A stretch of 64,000 bases of DNA from Sipunculus nudus (lineage: Eukaryota > Annelida > Sipuncula > Golfingiida > Sipunculidae): NCBI GenBank assembly GCA_026874595.1, contig CM049308.1, positions 79,468,124 through 79,532,123 of the forward strand, given 5' to 3'. The stretch's first letter is position 1. Every line of letters starts with the position of its first letter. Positions 13,516-25,486 of this stretch are shown here, one piece after another. Made by a program: the position numbers and the translations under genes. The notes below the pieces were generated by a model that ran no database searches, was not told the DNA's origin, and was given only the letters and a program-made list of their open reading frames with translations.

Positions 13516-13766
13516 TGCTGTATTCAATAAAAATAGGTACAAGAACTAAATTTTAAAAAGAGAAATTCAAAACATCACAATCCAACATCACATATTGCAT
13601 GTAAATTAAGTCAGGGTTGTAGTATTGGTAAATGTGTTTGTTCTCCCTTTCCCTCACCCAACCCCTTTTTTTTCCTGCCAGTTTCTTTTATTTACTGTGA
13701 TCAAGATCTGTACAACAAATGCATATGCATCTGTAATTTGAATACAGGCTTTCGTTATGGAAGCGA

Positions 13767-14164
13767 AAGCTGTGTTTCCATTCATCCGTAAATCTCGTAC
13801 GTCTCGTACGCAAAAAATCGGATCCCTCTTTTTGAGATGAACTGTTTCCATATGTCCATTTTAATGTGCTCCGCATGCGTATCTGCAAAAACGGACAGCA
13901 TCGAAATGGATCCGTGAGTGATTCATCCGTTTTACGGATGGCAAAAATGCCTACATTTCCCAACAGTGCCCCGGCGCTGGGTGTAATGAGACATATTGAC
14001 CTTCTTCCTGCCTGTCGTCCTTGCAGTTTAAAAAGAGGCACGTTAAAGGGTATTCGCAAGAAAAATGTACGTACTTATGGAAACAGTTTGCGGATTGCGC
14101 ACTATAGAACGTACGTACCTCTTTTGCGGATACGTTTTTTGCGGATACATGGAAACACAGCTTA
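13767..14164. mobile_element. MITE with long imperfect terminal inverted repeats
   Basis: The left end AAGCTGTGTTTCCATTCATC is mirrored by GATACATGGAAACACAGCTT at the right end. Inside the ends the arms stay related through CGTACG and CTGTTTCCATA blocks. The element is about 398 bp. No convincing target-site duplication is visible, so the superfamily is open. Overlapping open frames on both strands here (for example 13688-14059) arise from the inverted arms and are not genes. Confidence 0.75.
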
Positions 14165-14270
14165 AAACACAAACCCTACTTGCTAGAACTAATCAAAGGG
14201 AGGTGGACAGCCTGACCACTTCAAAACATTCAATGGGAAAATATTAAAGTTGGTGGGACATGACACTATG

Positions 14271-14714
14271 CTGAACATGACCATGGTATATGGCTGTTGT
14301 CCTAACATGAACATGACCATGGTATATGGCTGTATGTCCTAACATAAACTTGATCATGGTACATGGCTGTATGTCCTAACATGAACTTGACCATGGTATA
14401 TGGCTGTATGTCCTAACATGAACTTGACCATGGTATATGGCTGTATGTCCTAACATAAAATTGGCCATGGTATATGGCTGTATGTCCTAACATGAACTTG
14501 ACCATGGTATTTGGCTGTATGTCCTAACATGAACTTGACCTTGGTATATGGCTATATGTCCTAACATTAACTTGACCATGGTATATGGTTCTATGTCCTA
14601 ACATGAACTTGACCATGGTATTTGGCTGTATGTCCTAACATGAACTTAACCATGGTATTTAGCTGTATGTCCTAACATGAACTTGACCAAGGTATATGAC
14701 TGTATGTCCTAACA
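14271..14714. repeat. 37-bp minisatellite, about 12 units
   Basis: The unit is CCTAACATGAACTTGACC followed by ATGGTATATGGCTGTATGT. It is repeated head to tail about twelve times with scattered substitutions (for example GATCATGGTACATGG, and ATTTGG for ATATGG). Confidence 0.92.
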
Positions 14715-14780
14715 AATTGCACAAATGCAGCCAAACCCATCTTTTTCTGAGATAAAGTAGCTACCAATGAAATAAGAATA

Positions 14781-15120
14781 CTGTGGTTGGCTTTATATTT
14801 ACCGGGCTATATTTTCGCGCTCAAGCAATTTCTCATAGTTTCAAGGGGTTCGATTTTGGCGATGTGGCATATGTTAATATTTTTATAAACACCAAAATAG
14901 GTATGAATTTTCTATTACATAAAATTTTGTTTTGCTCAAACAACAATGAATGATCGTCACTGCCGGAACCTGGCTAAGCCACTTCAAAGGGGCATTGGTT
15001 TCACAGTTTGGCCATTACATATAAATATAAATAGGGCCCTCCACTCAACCTTGATCATATCATGTTCGGATTACGAATATCGCGAATTTGAAACCACCGC
15101 AAATAACAAGCTAACCACAG
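14781..15120. mobile_element. TA-flanked MITE, CTGTGGTT family, copy 1
   Basis: The left end CTGTGGTTGGCTTTATATTT pairs with the right end AAATAACAAGCTAACCACAG. Both sides are flanked by TA (14779-14780 and 15121-15122). The inner arms carry TTTCGCGC and ATCGCGAATTTGAAA. The TA duplication suggests a Tc1/mariner-type origin (inference). The same family lies at 47187-47547 in intron 8 of the GAP gene. Confidence 0.8.
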
Positions 15121-15122
15121 TA

Positions 15123-18100
15123 TTTAGGAAAGGTAGTGAATTTTGATGCAAACTGAACAGAATCATTTTCTCTATAATCCACAAGATGTTGCTCCTTTAT
15201 GCTCAAAGGCAACAGTGTATTTGAGACAACAGGTGAAGATCAACAACGTGTGAAGCAGAGAAACAATATCAGGAGCTGTTTCAAGAATGTGACCATGACC
15301 TATGTATTTCATTCTGTTGAAGTTTAAGGCCATAACTGATCTGTATTTACTAGGTTATTGCAGTGTACTGTTAGGTCCAACGAGTTCAATAGTGTAAAGT
15401 TCTCTTAAGGTTTATATGATGACAAGGCTGTGTTATGTTTATTCATTTTAATTATTTATTTTATGATTTCAAAATAAAACAATTGTACAATTCATCTAAG
15501 GAGAAACAATTTGCTTCAATATGTTCGATCAATCCATCCGAAGTTTCAATCCATGAAAGTTACAAAATGTGCCTTTTTTATGGACAGCAGGACAGGTGGC
15601 CAGATGATGAACCTTGGACTGATTCTGGGACACCGAAAGAAACCTGGAAAGTGTAATATATATGTCAATGATGCCTTACTTAATGGCTTTAGACAATACA
15701 TGTGAATAAGAAAGTGTAGGTTTGACAGCCAATTAAATCCTGTATTCTACATTGCACTTCATGACATCTTATGTTTTAAGCAAATGGAAAATAGTCCATG
15801 AGCCCTGAGGGGGTCATCAGTAGCCCCCCCCCCCCCCCCCCCCCCCCGAGGAGGCAAAATTCAATGATATTATTAGCAGCATTACATTATATGAATTTGA
15901 TTTTTGTATGACTGATAGCAGTGACAAATGAGTACCTTTGAGATACCACACACATGAAACTATAGGTACCAGTAATCAAGAAAACAAACAGAATTTTCAA
16001 AGTACTGAAATACGAAGTGCTGGTTACCATAGTTGGAAAAGTTTCAATGCACCTTGTTATTCATGTTTTCAGTTAAAATGGCTAATAAAATTGGGAGAAC
16101 CTCTACCTTCAATTTTATTTCACCATTTGATCATATTCTTTTGAACCAGTTTTTGTGCTCTTTTCCACGATATCAGGCATTCTTCACATTTTCATCTGTG
16201 GGTGCACAGTTTTCGATAAAAATATAATCTGAATGCTTCATGTAGAGGGGAGTATCTTTTCATATTTGATGTTAAAGTAGATTTGTTTAGTATTTCTTAT
16301 CTAATCTGGAAATCCTTTTATGAACCTGAGAAAAGTTTAATTATTATTTTAAATTAATATTAAGTTTCCATTTATTAAACTCTGAGACCCACTAGCACTA
16401 TGTAATATTACATCAAAGCTTCCAAACACTGTTTCCAAAATTTATAATACATTAATTGAGTCCCAAATCAGAAGTATTTCTTTACTCGAACACTTCGTAT
16501 TTGAAGAATCTGTATTCTTGACCTGAAGGTTAATTTTGTTAAATTTGAGCTTGTTCTGATAATAGGCCATCTTTAAGTTTACCAATAGGTTTTCATTGCA
16601 AAATTGAGGATTTTTCTTGGTATCTCTATGTAAGGAGGTCTGCTTAAACATGCTAAGGTATGGTAATAGTTTTTGTCTGAAATGGACACTCACATCATGA
16701 GCAATTTCACAGCTCAAACTATGATGGTTTTGAATTGAGCCCTATTAACAAACAGCTGAACAGTCAGACAGCTGGCAGTCGGGACGATACAAGATGGACC
16801 ATGGCAATACCTTAGTGGACTTACAGTCAGCTGAGTTAAAATACTGTGACAGATTCTCAAGGAAGCTCTCAAATGTTATGTAAACAGAAACATATACAGA
16901 GCAGCCAAAGAGACTTTGTCTGCAGAGGGAACCTAAAGTTTCCTGTTGACAACACCATTTGTGGAATTAGTTTTTTCCTGGAAACAAGGTTATCATTTCC
17001 TGGAATCATTTCCTTGGTTCTCAAGAGCATGAAATCAAATTTTACCTTTCAATCAGGAAAATATGAGTTCATATCCATTAATTCTTTTATTTAGAATTAA
17101 GATCACTACACTAAAGGTAATAAGGCAAGCTGAACTTTTTCATGTGTGCACATTGATAGCTCAATTGGGGTTTACTCAAGAATTCAGTAGGATCATTATT
17201 CATTACATCACACTGGGTCAATATGAATAACATAACACAAGTGTAACTGTAAGACCATCCGTTTTTAGTCAAAAGGCTTGCATGCAACACCTCAAGCATA
17301 TATTGCTAGTACTAACTGGATGGATACAGCTGCATTTGGTGGGTTTTCAAAGCATGGCTTGGCGAATTGCCAAACTACATGAAACATGATAAAAAGACCC
17401 CTTAAAATGGTGGTATCAATTTTTAAACCATACTGAATTATCTAAGTAGCATTTATTTATTAAAAACAAATAAATGTTTAATGTTTAGAATTTAATAGCA
17501 GCCAGACAGAGAGAGTATAATTTGAATAATAAACACTATGGAATAATCAATGGGCATAATCAAAAGGCAAGCAAATCTTTTCAAAGGCATGGAAAAAATT
17601 CAGGTCAGTCAATCTGAAATAAACCTTTTAAAGAGAGAGAAAATGTATGCACTGTTGGACAATAACCTGAAGCTAAGACGTGTGCTCAGGACTTAGGAGT
17701 TAGTTACAATGTTTACTATGTAGATATCAAATTGGTCATTTGATAATTTATTGCTGAATCAGAAATAATTAACTTATTTATTCAAGTAATTATGTGATTA
17801 ATCATGGAAGGTAAAAGTTTAAATTAATGTCCAAACTATGATTTGATTTAGATAAATTTCTTGATAAGTCAAATCACAATGTAAATTAACTGACAAATTG
17901 TTTCCATCTCATTAGTGCACAAAAATCTAAATATCAGTATACCATAGTACAGAATATATGTACAGGTATACTGCTATAGAAAGGGACCTGGAAGTCTCAT
18001 CCACAGAAGTGGATCCAGGGGTTGGGGGGGGGGGGGAGGAGTCTGGAATCCCCCCTCCAATTTTTCAGCAGGAGCAACCTTTTTTTTTAAGGATTTCAAA

Positions 18101-18232
18101 CCAATTTTTGGCACCTGGATCCCTTTATCAGGACCTGGGGACATTTTTTTAGGTTTTATCATTACTCCTCCTCGGTTGGACCCCACCTTTCCTGCCCCTG
18201 TTATAGCTATAAAAAAAATCCAGCTTACATAT
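15123..18232. other. Intergenic sequence with minor features
   Basis: A 24-C homopolymer tract is at 15824-15847. At 16806-16838 lies a relic of the B/C-type 3' terminus (GGACTTACAGTCAGCTGAGTTAAAAT). A G-run and GGATCC-rich low-complexity stretch sits at 18005-18200. A 64-codon frame (15511-15705) looks mildly coding-like, but I cannot assign it and see no clear splice sites. Confidence 0.5.
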
Positions 18233-18670
18233 GAGGGTTTTCATTTAACCCAGGTAAAACCTATTTACCCAAAATAGTTGGTAAAAACAGGTTACAAGTA
18301 TTTAACAAATACGTTTTACCCAGGGTTTTGCCTAGTTTATTACCCTAGTTTTTTTTCTTAAGTACATTTGCTTTTATGAAGCTGGACCTATGCCTAGTTT
18401 CTTTCTGACTGGTCAGCAGAAGTTATATGCAAATTTTGAGATTGAGAATTAGCTGGCACATTTTGTGAATTTTGAAAGCAAGCCATGTGGCTCTGACCAC
18501 ATCACCCCTAACTAATGGAAGCCATTTACAACTCACACTTAAACTCATGTTTGGCTGTGCAAAGCACATCAACCCACTCAACAGGAATTAGGGGTGAAAC
18601 CCAGGAACCCTTGGTAATACCTGGTGAAACCCTGGTTTTACCCATGTGTTGGGTAAACCTGCAAACCCTG
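18233..18670. mobile_element. hAT-like MITE with 8-bp target duplication
   Basis: The left end GAGGGTTTTCATTTAACCC and the reverse complement of the right end, CAGGGTTTGCAGGTTTACCC, are imperfect inverted repeats. Flanks are TTACATAT (18225-18232) and TTAAATAT (18671-18678), an 8-bp duplication with one mismatch, as expected for hAT elements. The interior is rich in TTTACCC/GGGTAAA motifs. The larger element at 34480-35726 has related ends. Confidence 0.7.
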
Positions 18671-19532
18671 TTAAATATGGCCACCTACCTGTATCTATAT
18701 CCAGAAAGATAAGCAGCAACTGCCAACAGCAAAGTGAGCTGAGCAAAAAATGTTGTGAAATAAAACCTAACATGATCATATTAGTTATTATCTTGATTAA
18801 CAAAGTGATAATCATCAATCTATTTAATTACCATATCCCATAGTTAATAAATTATAAATGTTGAACAATTAAATGAAAGTCTCTTGAGGATTAGCCTGGA
18901 TTCTAGAGGCTCTCAGCTGAAAATGCCACAGGGAATATCACATTCTATTTCACTTACACTGATGAAATTTTAATATGATTTGCGACAGATATAGACCTTA
19001 TGTCGCTTATCTGGATCAATGAATTTTCATTATCTTTCATTTACATGAGACCTGTTGAGAACTATATTTATTATAATAATACAAAGGTAGCCAAATAAAG
19101 CAAATGTGAAAAGGTACCAGACTGGTTGATCTGTTGCTTAAACCATACCTGAACCATAAGAGGATATCCCAAAAATTCAATAGAGGGTAAGAAATTTGTT
19201 CAAAATACCTGGTAAACTAGTTATATAGTAATTATGGACTGATAAACAAGGATATTTGTACACCTTTAATCTGTTAAACAGGCCTCATACAGAATGACTT
19301 TCAATTTCATGAATATGATTTCCTATGCTATGATATGCAACCCTTTATAACAAGTGACCCATGGGTCATGACGTTCAGCTGACTGGGAAGAGATTCGCAA
19401 AAGGAAATTTTATCATCAGAATGGTAGTATATACCCATTCAACTGAAGCATCAAACAGATTAACCAACATGCCAAGATTTAGTCTGTATTTATATATCTC
19501 AAAAATAGAGAAAAATGTGTAAACTTTTAAAA

Positions 19533-20705
19533 CTAGAATACGGGTAACCGACAAGTGACTACATGTATCTGCCAAAATCGGATAGTGAGGCATGGATTGA
19601 GTGGTAAGGGGAAATAGAGTGAGGTATGTTGCATATTAGCATGGATGTCTGCAGCCTAAATGTGTATGTAGGTTGTGCCACCTACCACAAATCCAGAAAG
19701 CTGTCCAAGTTGTATACACCTGCAAAATTTTAGGCAGAAAAGTCAAACCACTACATGTATATGAGCGATTTTTGCCCATGCCAGACAAACAGACAAACAC
19801 TGTGCAAAATTCTTTGCAGGTAACCCCTCCAGTTTTGTGTATGATAAAGACCTATGTGAGATCTAAACACATGCACAATTTTGGCCCAATCGGTCAAATG
19901 GTTCCTGAGATATGAGCTTGGATGTGTCCAGCGTTAACTAGAATGTAGGTGGCGCCACCTGTCATAAAATCAAGAAAGCTGTCCACGATGTATAAACCTG
20001 CAAAATTTTAGGCAGTTATGTCGAACCACTACAGAGAAATGAGTAATTTTAGGCCACGGCAGACTAACAGACAGACGCTGTGCAAACATTGTTACAGGTG
20101 GCGCCACCATTTTTTGTGTATGTTACAGAGCTATCAAAGGGCTACATTTGTATAAATTTTATTTCCTGATCGGTCAAACGGTTCCCGAGATATAAGCTTG
20201 GATGTCATCAGCGTGAACGTGAACGTAGGTGGCGCCACCTGTCATAAAATCAAGAAAGCTATCCTGGATGTATACACATGACGAATTTCAGGTGAATTAG
20301 TCAATTCACTGCAGAGATACGAGTGATTTTAACCCAAGGCAGATGAACAGATGGACACTGTGCAAACATGGTTACAGGGGGCGCCACCATTTTTTGTGTA
20401 TGTTATAAAGCAATCCAAGGGCTACATTTGTATCAATTTTATTTCCTGATCGATCAAACAGTTCCCGAGATATGAGGGTTTATGAGTGGAAACAGACCCA
20501 CAAATGGACACTGGATAGAGGGGAAAGGTCAGAGGTCAATGCAAATTGGTTAGGCACCAGTTTACATGTGACCTGATAATAGGTGTAAGTTTGGGAAAAA
20601 TCGGTCCATTAGTCTCCGAGGAGCTCTCTGGAAATGAACGCCGCCGCGGCGGAGGAACTCGGTCAAAAACATAGTATCCGCAAAACTTCGTTTTGGCGGA
20701 TACAA
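19533..20705 (-). mobile_element. HINE/Helitron-like element H3 nested in B1
   Basis: Minus-strand copy. The 3' end reads (minus strand) GATACATGTAGTCACTTGTC, then TTACCCGTATTCTAG, with CTAG at 19533-19536. The 5' hairpin GTATCCGCCAAAACGAAG... is at 20674-20703. Perfect GGTGGCGCCACC palindromes are at 19948, 20097 and 20228. It is about 280 bp longer than H2/H4, consistent with extra core units. It abuts the B1 array at the sequence CCACCTGTATTTTT (minus strand). The same junction is found at H5/B2. Confidence 0.75.
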
Positions 20706-22680
20706 AAATACAGGTGGCTCCACCAGTCTGCAGAAACTAATAAAAACACTTAATGGTCAATATCCATGCAAAAAATCATGGTGATCTCTGCATTAGTTGT
20801 TCAGATACTTCAGTTTTTGTATCAAATTGTCCATTATTCTGAGGGATACTTCGGAGTCCTATAGCTTGAAGGATATGGGTAACAGAGACCTAATTTCAAG
20901 TTTCCACAGGCACCTTTCATGGGCCTCCTTGCACGACAAGAATGAAGATTCTAGGTCCAGTTGTTGCGATTTGTACCCTGTTGACAGATAACCACATCTT
21001 TAAAGGTCTCAAAAAAAAAGAAAAAAATTCGTAAAAATTTGAAAAAAAAATAGAGGTGGCACACCCAGTCTGCAGAAACTGATGGAACAGCTCATGATCA
21101 ATATGTATGCCGAAAATCATGACCATCAGTGTTGTAGTTATTGAAATACTGCAGTTTTTGTATCAAATTTTCCATTATTCTGGGGGGGGGGGGGGGTATT
21201 TTGGACCCATACAGCTTAAAGAATATGGGTAACAGAGACCTAATTTCAAGTTTCCATGGAGACTTTTCATGGGTCTCCCTGTGTGTCAAGAATGAAGATT
21301 CTTGGTCCAGTTTTTATGATTTGTGCCCTGTTAACAGATGTTCATATCTTTAAAGGTCTCAAAAATACAGAAAAATTTCGTAAAAAAAAACCGAACAAAT
21401 ACAGGTGGTGCCACCAGTCTGCAGAAACTTATGAAACACTCCATGATCAATATCCATGCAAACAATTATGGTTATCTCTGCATTAGTTGTTCAGATACTT
21501 TAGCTTTTGTATCAAATTTTCCATTATTCTGAGCTGTACTTTGGAGTGCCATAGCTCAAAGGATATGGGTAACAGAGACCAAATTTCAGGTTTCCATGGA
21601 GACTTATCATGGGTCTCCCTGTGTGTCAAGAACGAAGATTTATAGGTCCAGTCGTTACGATTTGTACCCTGTTGACAGATAACTACATCCTTAAAGGTCT
21701 CAAAAATGGAGAAAACAATTCGTGAACATTGAAAAATACAGGTGGCGCCACCAGTCTGCACAAACTGATAAAACATCTCATGATCAATATGTATGTCGAA
21801 AATCATGACCATCAGTGATGTAGTTAATGAGATATTGAAGTTTTTGTATTAAATTTTTGACTATTCTGGGGGGTAATTTTGGGCCCCATAGCTCGAAGGA
21901 TATGGGTAACAGAGACCTAATTTCTGGTTTCTGTGGAGACTTTTCATAGGTCTCTCAGTGTTTTGAAAATGAAGATTCTAGGTCCAGTCGTTACGATTTG
22001 TGCCACGCTAACAGATGACAGCATCCTCAAAGGTCTCAAAAATAGAGGAAAAAAATCGTAAAAAATCAAACAGTACAGGTGGCGCCACCATTCTGCAGGA
22101 ACTGATTGAACATCTCATGATCAATATGTATGCCAAAAATGAAGACCATCAGTGATGTAGTTATTGAGATATTGAAGTTTTTGTATGAAATTTTTTACTA
22201 TTCTGGGGGGTACTTTGGGGCCCCATAGCTCAAAGGATATGGGTAACAGAGACCTAATTTCTGGTTTCCAAGGAGATTTTTCATGGACCTCTCAGTGTGT
22301 CAAGAATTAAGATTCTAAGTCCAGTCTTTATGATTTGTGCCTTGTTAACAGATGTTCACATTTTTAAAGGTCTCAAAAATAGAGAAAAAAATTCGTAAAA
22401 AATCGAAAAATACAGGTGGCGCCACCAGTCTGCAGGAAGTGATGTAACATCTCATGATTAATATGTATGCCAAAAATCATGACCATCAGTCAAGTAGTTA
22501 ATGAGATATTGAAGTTTTTGTATGAAATTTTTGACTTTTCTGGGGGGTACTTTGGGGCCACATTGCTCGAAGGATATGGGTAACAGAGACCTAATTTCTG
22601 GTTTCCAAGGAGATTTTTTATGGACCTCTCAGAATCCCAAGTTACAAGGTTCTAGGTCCAGCGGTTACGATTTGTGCCTG
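20706..22680 (+). repeat. B1 tandem array, about six units of roughly 340 bp
   Basis: The AGGTGGC(G)CCACC blocks fall at about 20711, 21052, 21401, 21740, 22077 and 22414, which sets the period at 337-349 bp. Perfect palindromes are at 21741, 22078 and 22415; the others carry one or more changes. A G-run is present at about 21182-21196. Confidence 0.85.
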
Positions 22681-22684
22681 GTTA

Positions 22685-22750
22685 ACGGACGGACAGACCG
22701 ACAGACGGACAGACAGACAGACGGACAGACGGACAGACGGACGACGGACA
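22685..22750 (+). repeat. ACGG/ACAG tetranucleotide microsatellite of B1
   Basis: A run of ACGGACGGACAG-type tetranucleotides lies just before the 3' hairpin of B1. Shorter versions stand at the same place in C1, C2, C3 and B2. Confidence 0.9.
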
Positions 22751-22954
22751 AAGAGTGATCGCTATAGCTCAGATGACTTTCAGTCAGCTGAGCTAAAAAC
22801 TGGACATGGCAGCCATGCAATTCCTGCAACTCTCTGCAACAAATCTGCATTGCAAACCAATGCATGTCTGCAAACACTCCTCACATGCTGCTGTATGCAA
22901 TATGTAATCTGATTTGTCATTCAGATAACTATGTTCATATTCTATATATACTAT

Positions 22955-23335
22955 ATTCATATTAGACCAAATAAGGTATACATTATTTTAAACCTGGTAC
23001 AGTGATCTTTCTGACAGTATTCATATTTTTGAATTTTTCACTCATTTTCAAATGATTTTGTTACATTTAAAATAATTTGAATTTTTAAAAGGTACACTAT
23101 CTTAAGCCCCCAGAAATGAAAATCCACTTTTTAATGGACTAATATTAAACTACATGACAATATCTCAAAGAAGATTTTTTTTGTTTTTCCTTTGTCATGA
23201 TTCTATCTACCCTAAAACTGAAATTTCAAGTTTTTATTCAATGAAAATTTAATTATCAAAATATATGTATATTATCTGAAAGATCACAGTACCAGGTTTA
23301 AAATAATGTACACTTTATGGGGTCTATATGAATGT
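22955..23335. mobile_element. Fold-back/MITE element, family G copy 1
   Basis: The left arm runs TTCATATTAGACC...ACATTATTTTAAACCTGGTA, then CAGTGATCTTTCTGA. The right arm is its reverse complement, ending GGTCTATATGAA. The arms are about 55-60 bp around a roughly 260-bp AT-rich centre. A related element with longer arms is at 54312-54770. Confidence 0.75.
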
Positions 23336-23595
23336 CAAGCACTTGTGAACTGAATTACAATATCTATAGGAGTTCCAAACAAAAATGATACCTTAATACT
23401 CACCTGACATTTATATGGTTATACTGAACACGCATGATTAAGTAGGCAGTGAAGGTGTATTCAACCCTTCATATTTTGCAGAAAATTACAAAATAACCAT
23501 CTAGGATGTAAGCACACCTTTATGGGGGAAAGGTAGCAGATGAATTATATGATATATTCACTACCTGGTATGTTATCTCTTAACCATATGATTAA

Positions 23596-24584
23596 ACAAG
23601 GGACCCATGGGTCACTGTGCTCAGCTGACGTTAACCCTGAAGGTAAAAATCTAAAATAATATCTAATGGAGATAAAGTGTAAGAGGAAGAGGTAATAAAG
23701 GCCATGGTTGGTTTATATGATTGGTTTGTATTGATGAGCAAGAAATTGTTGCAAAAAATATTTTGTGACCTGACCATGTGTTTCCTAATGTTGAAACTAA
23801 AGCATGTGAGCAGTTTGTGAACAAATGATCTGTACTATTACCATGATCATTAGTTGTTTTTTTTTATTAACTGTTGACATTTCAGTAGTTTACACATTTG
23901 TTCAATTGCATCTATTTTTTTGTATAATATATATTATTAAATATATATGTATTTTTTTTATGAAATGTATACAGTTGAAATATAGCTAATTAACAACATA
24001 AAACAGGGCAAACAAAGCCTGATATCAAATTCTGCTGAGGCAGGAAAATAATGAACAAATCCTGATTTTTTTATCACATCAATTATTTTCTAATTTAAGT
24101 TTATATTTCTATACATTTCCAATTTAACATATATATCTGAATATAAAAGTTGATTCATAATTCTCAATTGCATCATCATAAATCTCAATCTTGTCAGATA
24201 ACACCACATCATGCATACAAATGTTTATTTATTTTTTACCACAAAAATATATCTTTTAAATCTGCAAAACAATAAATATCTAAAAATAATACTTGATTTA
24301 GATTTCACAATTTTTAATTGTGTCTTTATTTATCCATAATGTGCTTCTTATTTTATAATAATTTAAGCATACTGATGGGTTCATTTATATTTGTTAAAAT
24401 CATTTAAAAGAAAATTGATTTCTTTAAAAATGCTACATTACACAACATTGCATCTTCTGGATTACACCTTGAATTATTTTTTCAAGGAAAGTTTTTGTAT
24501 ATCGGAGTGGAAACAGCTTTACAATTAAGGAGATACAGTGAAAACAATAACAATTACTGCATAACACTTGGTGGGTTGGGTTTC

Positions 24585-24615
<31 letters not shown>

Positions 24616-25486
24616 AGGTGTGATTGGGGAGGTTATATGAGAATAACTGTAAACCTGTCACAGCAGGGGATCTCCCCCAGTGACTGTAACAAATCAGAAA
24701 CCCTGGCATAGCTGACTTCCAGTGACCTGGAGTGGGACCCTGCATCTGTAATCAAAGCAAGTGACTACAGAAAAAAAATCAATAACTAGCTTAATTTTCA
24801 AGCTTTTATTTTCAAATTTCAGATTTAGACAAACTAAATATTTATGTTTACATGCTGTGAAAATTAAATTAATGGTGCTTACAGGAAAAAAACGTGACAT
24901 GGTCAAAGTGCGGCAAAATTTAAGGTACTGATTTTTTTTATGCTAATAACTTAAAAAATTTACAAAATTCAGATCTAATTTTGGGGTAAACAATTGAATC
25001 TTAATTAAACATAGTTATATACTTGAGAAAATAGACTCTAGTTTCAAAATTTTTCATGTTAAGTGAGTTATTATTTTTCCTGATTTTTTACAAAGTCCAT
25101 TATGTTTGGGCCCATAACTTAAAGAATTTATACTTTACAGACTTAATTTCTGGCATGTACATAGGAACTATATAGAGGAATAATTATGGTAAATATGAGG
25201 AAAAACAGATGAGTGGTTTTAATATTAGGCAGTCCTGAAGTGTGATAATAGGATTTTAATAAAAAATTGAGGTTTTTCCTTAATTTCTCAAAGGAACGAA
25301 GTCGCAAAGACCCAGTTTTCGGCTTGGTAGGAGATCTTGGGGACATCTAACATTATGCTGAATTTTGGATTCCTAGGCCTTACGGTTTCAAAACGTGCCA
25401 CATCTACGGACGGACAGACGGACAGATGACGGACAATGAACCACGACTATAGCTCAGATGACTTATAGTCAGCTGAGCTAAAAATC
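23596..25486 (+). mobile_element. Pearl-like element C3
   Basis: The 5' end is ACAAGGGACCCATGGGTCAC...GCTCAGCTGACG. The 3' end has an ACGG microsatellite (about 25406-25433) and an intact hairpin, AGCTCAGATGACT / AGTCAGCTGAGCT (25451-25479). The body is a direct-orientation match to C2 from about 24000 onward. An interior run of 29 G (24587-24615) interrupts the region that in C2 reads GGTTTGGGGATGGGGG. Confidence 0.65.

Larger units (their letters stand above)
19350..22797 (+). mobile_element. Array element B1, interrupted by HINE H3
   Basis: The 5' terminus ACAAGTGACCCATGGGTCATG...TTCAGCTGACT (19350-19382) is the same as in the C elements. HINE H3 occupies 19533-20705. From 20706 to about 22680 there are about six tandem units of roughly 340 bp. 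A long ACGG/ACAG microsatellite (about 22685-22750) follows, then the B/C-type hairpin GCTCAGATGACTTTCAGTCAGCTGAGC (about 22767-22793) and AAAAA. Each unit contains GATATGGGTAACAGAGACC, AGGTCCAG, TTTAAAGGTCTCAAAAAT, AGGTGGCGCCACCAGTCTGC and an ATGATCAATATGTATGCC block. No gene is present: the frames are short and repeat from unit to unit. Confidence 0.75.

Noticed and set aside
13688-14059. 123-codon minus-strand frame with further frames on both strands
   Set aside because: Produced by the long inverted arms of the MITE at 13767-14164.
21256-21812. Repeated open frames in B arrays (also 61141-63055)
   Set aside because: They recur once per tandem unit with the repeat period and show no protein family features.
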